NCBI GenBank assembly: GCA_004376975.1 | Contig: SOJA01000184.1 | Coordinates: 1 to 5,798 of the forward strand | Origin: Candidatus Bathyarchaeota archaeon | Lineage (GTDB): Archaea; Thermoproteota; Bathyarchaeia; Bathyarchaeales; UBA233 | Direction: 5' to 3' | DNA length: 5,798 bases | Part shown: positions 5,053-5,798 of the stretch, piece after piece | Layout of the letters: every line of letters begins with the position of its first letter | Numbering within the stretch: the stretch's first letter is position 1 | Program-made: the position numbers and the translations under genes | The notes under the pieces: model-generated | The model's input: only the letters and a program-made list of their open reading frames with translations | Told to the model about the DNA's origin: nothing | Databases searched by the model: none

Positions 5053-5726
5053 TATGTGATTAGTGTTCCAACTTTTTCTCCTTTAACAGCAGATAAAACA
5101 TTTTCAGGCTTAAATCCATTTACAATAACAATCTTTACTGTTCCTTTCTTAAGAATCTTAACTGCTTCTGGATCGAGAATCTGATGTATTCCCGCCTTGT
5201 GTTTGTTTTCAGCGAATGCCTTGGATAAATCCTGAAAACTCAGTTGTTCAAGCTTAACCGCATCCGCATACTTTTTAGGGTCTTTATCGTAGACACCTTC
5301 TTGATCTGTGGCTTTGATGAGTAATTCAGCATTTACTTGTTCAACAATCAACGCTGCCACCGTGTCCGTGGTCATGCCAGGTCTTAAACCACCCATAACT
5401 GCGATTTTTCCTTGACATAAACATCTGACAGCATCCTCGATCTTCAGCGGCACTTCCTCACAACCTAGTTCTCCTAGTTTTTGGAGGAAAAGTTGGGCGA
5501 AAATTCTTGAAATAGAAATTGCAACTGTATCTTGAGCCTTCTCATCTAATCCTAGGTCCTTTGCAACGCGGATAAATTCTCTTGCTAAGGTTCCACCGCC
5601 TACAACAACAGCCACTTCGTGCCCCAGCTTTTTCAAATCCGTCAACAAGTTCACGTATTCACTGATCAAAACTGGATTAATTGGCGAAGCTATAATCGAC
5701 CCGCCTACTCGAAGCACAAGCCGCAT
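5052..5726 (-). CDS. pyrH: Archaeal-type UMP kinase
   Basis: UMP kinase phosphorylates UMP to UDP with ATP in cytosolic pyrimidine synthesis. The 224-residue length matches the archaeal form of the amino acid kinase family, which is shorter than the bacterial one. Visible motifs are the N-terminal VLRVGGS (4-10), the glycine-rich VVGGGTLARE (41-50), GGLRPGMTTDTVAA (112-125) for UMP binding and catalysis, and ATDQEGVYDKDPKKY (139-153) for the nucleotide. The C-terminus (GFKPENVLSAVKGEKVGTLI) is intact, so the gene is complete despite the remnant joined behind it. The ATG start gives the family's usual MR.VLR.GGS beginning. GAGGTG is nearby but only 1 nt from the ATG, too close for an ideal ribosome binding site; AAGGA further upstream may serve instead. 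Archaeal enzymes of this family are hexamers. Confidence 0.95.
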   Translation of the reverse strand: MRLVLRVGGSIIASPINPVLISEYVNLLTDLKKLGHEVAVVVGGGTLAREFIRVAKDLGLDEKAQDTVAISISRIFAQLFLQKLGELGCEEVPLKIEDAVRCLCQGKIAVMGGLRPGMTTDTVAALIVEQVNAELLIKATDQEGVYDKDPKKYADAVKLEQLSFQDLSKAFAENKHKAGIHQILDPEAVKILKKGTVKIVIVNGFKPENVLSAVKGEKVGTLIT

Positions 5727-5798
5727 ACACCTCTACATCCTTACACGGATAATACTCAGCTCAACTAAAATAACCCTTACGTAGGTTTTGCAGTTTTG
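5727..5798 (-). promoter_or_regulatory. pyrH upstream region with TATA-like box
   Basis: Reading the minus strand, TTATTTTA at 5766-5773 lies about 40 bp before the pyrH ATG. This is the right distance for a TATA box with transcription starting around 5740-5746 and a leader of under 20 nt. Further upstream is TACGTA (5778-5783), a 6-bp palindrome of no known role. Confidence 0.45.

Noticed and set aside
5002..5184. Plus-strand frame of 60 codons over the pyrH 3' end
   Set aside because: It is antisense to the highly conserved UMP kinase C-terminus and has no motif of its own.
1..5798. CRISPR array, tRNA, rRNA, insertion sequence or prophage boundary
   Set aside because: I saw no spaced direct repeats, no cloverleaf-like segment, no transposase or integrase and no terminal inverted repeats.

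Overview
This window looks like chromosomal DNA of an archaeon. The evidence is an archaeal-type UMP kinase, a NurA nuclease–HerA translocase pair, archaeal GGTGA ribosome binding sites, an 8-bp archaeal TATA box and AT-leaning base composition. A mesophilic or moderately thermophilic lineage of the Bathyarchaeia/TACK type would fit, but that placement is inference only.

Layout. (1) Positions 50-1532 (+) hold three small genes joined end to end by identical 4-nt TTGA overlaps. Each encodes a short N-terminal beta-hairpin/helix module followed by a C-terminal winged-helix-like segment. (2) Positions 1533-1809 form a convergent gap with T-tracts and a perfect short dyad. On the minus strand it also holds a small gene-like reading frame broken by an in-frame TAG. 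(3) Positions 1810-2205 (-) encode a fourth member of the same family. (4) Positions 2206-2298 are a compact divergent control region with a TATA box, a perfect 8-bp inverted repeat with 7-nt spacing, and a second small dyad near the predicted start site. (5) Positions 2299-4838 (+) carry nurA and herA, overlapping by ATGA. (6) Positions 4822-5726 (-) carry pyrH, followed through a TAATG junction by a Nudix hydrolase fragment that lacks its Nudix box. (7) Positions 5727-5798 hold the likely pyrH promoter.

How it may work together. NurA and HerA are known to form a DNA end-processing machine: a hexameric translocase that drives a nuclease. Here they stand without mre11 or rad50 within the window and are flanked by four paralogous small putative DNA-binding proteins. 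One of these is divergently transcribed from the same 93-bp control region as nurA. The reading that these proteins regulate NurA-HerA, or are accessory to it, is inference from gene order and shared architecture. No similarity search could be run. The five genes in this block all start with TTG except herA, which suggests deliberately low translation of the small proteins and the nuclease. UMP kinase is an ordinary housekeeping gene and is probably unrelated to the rest.
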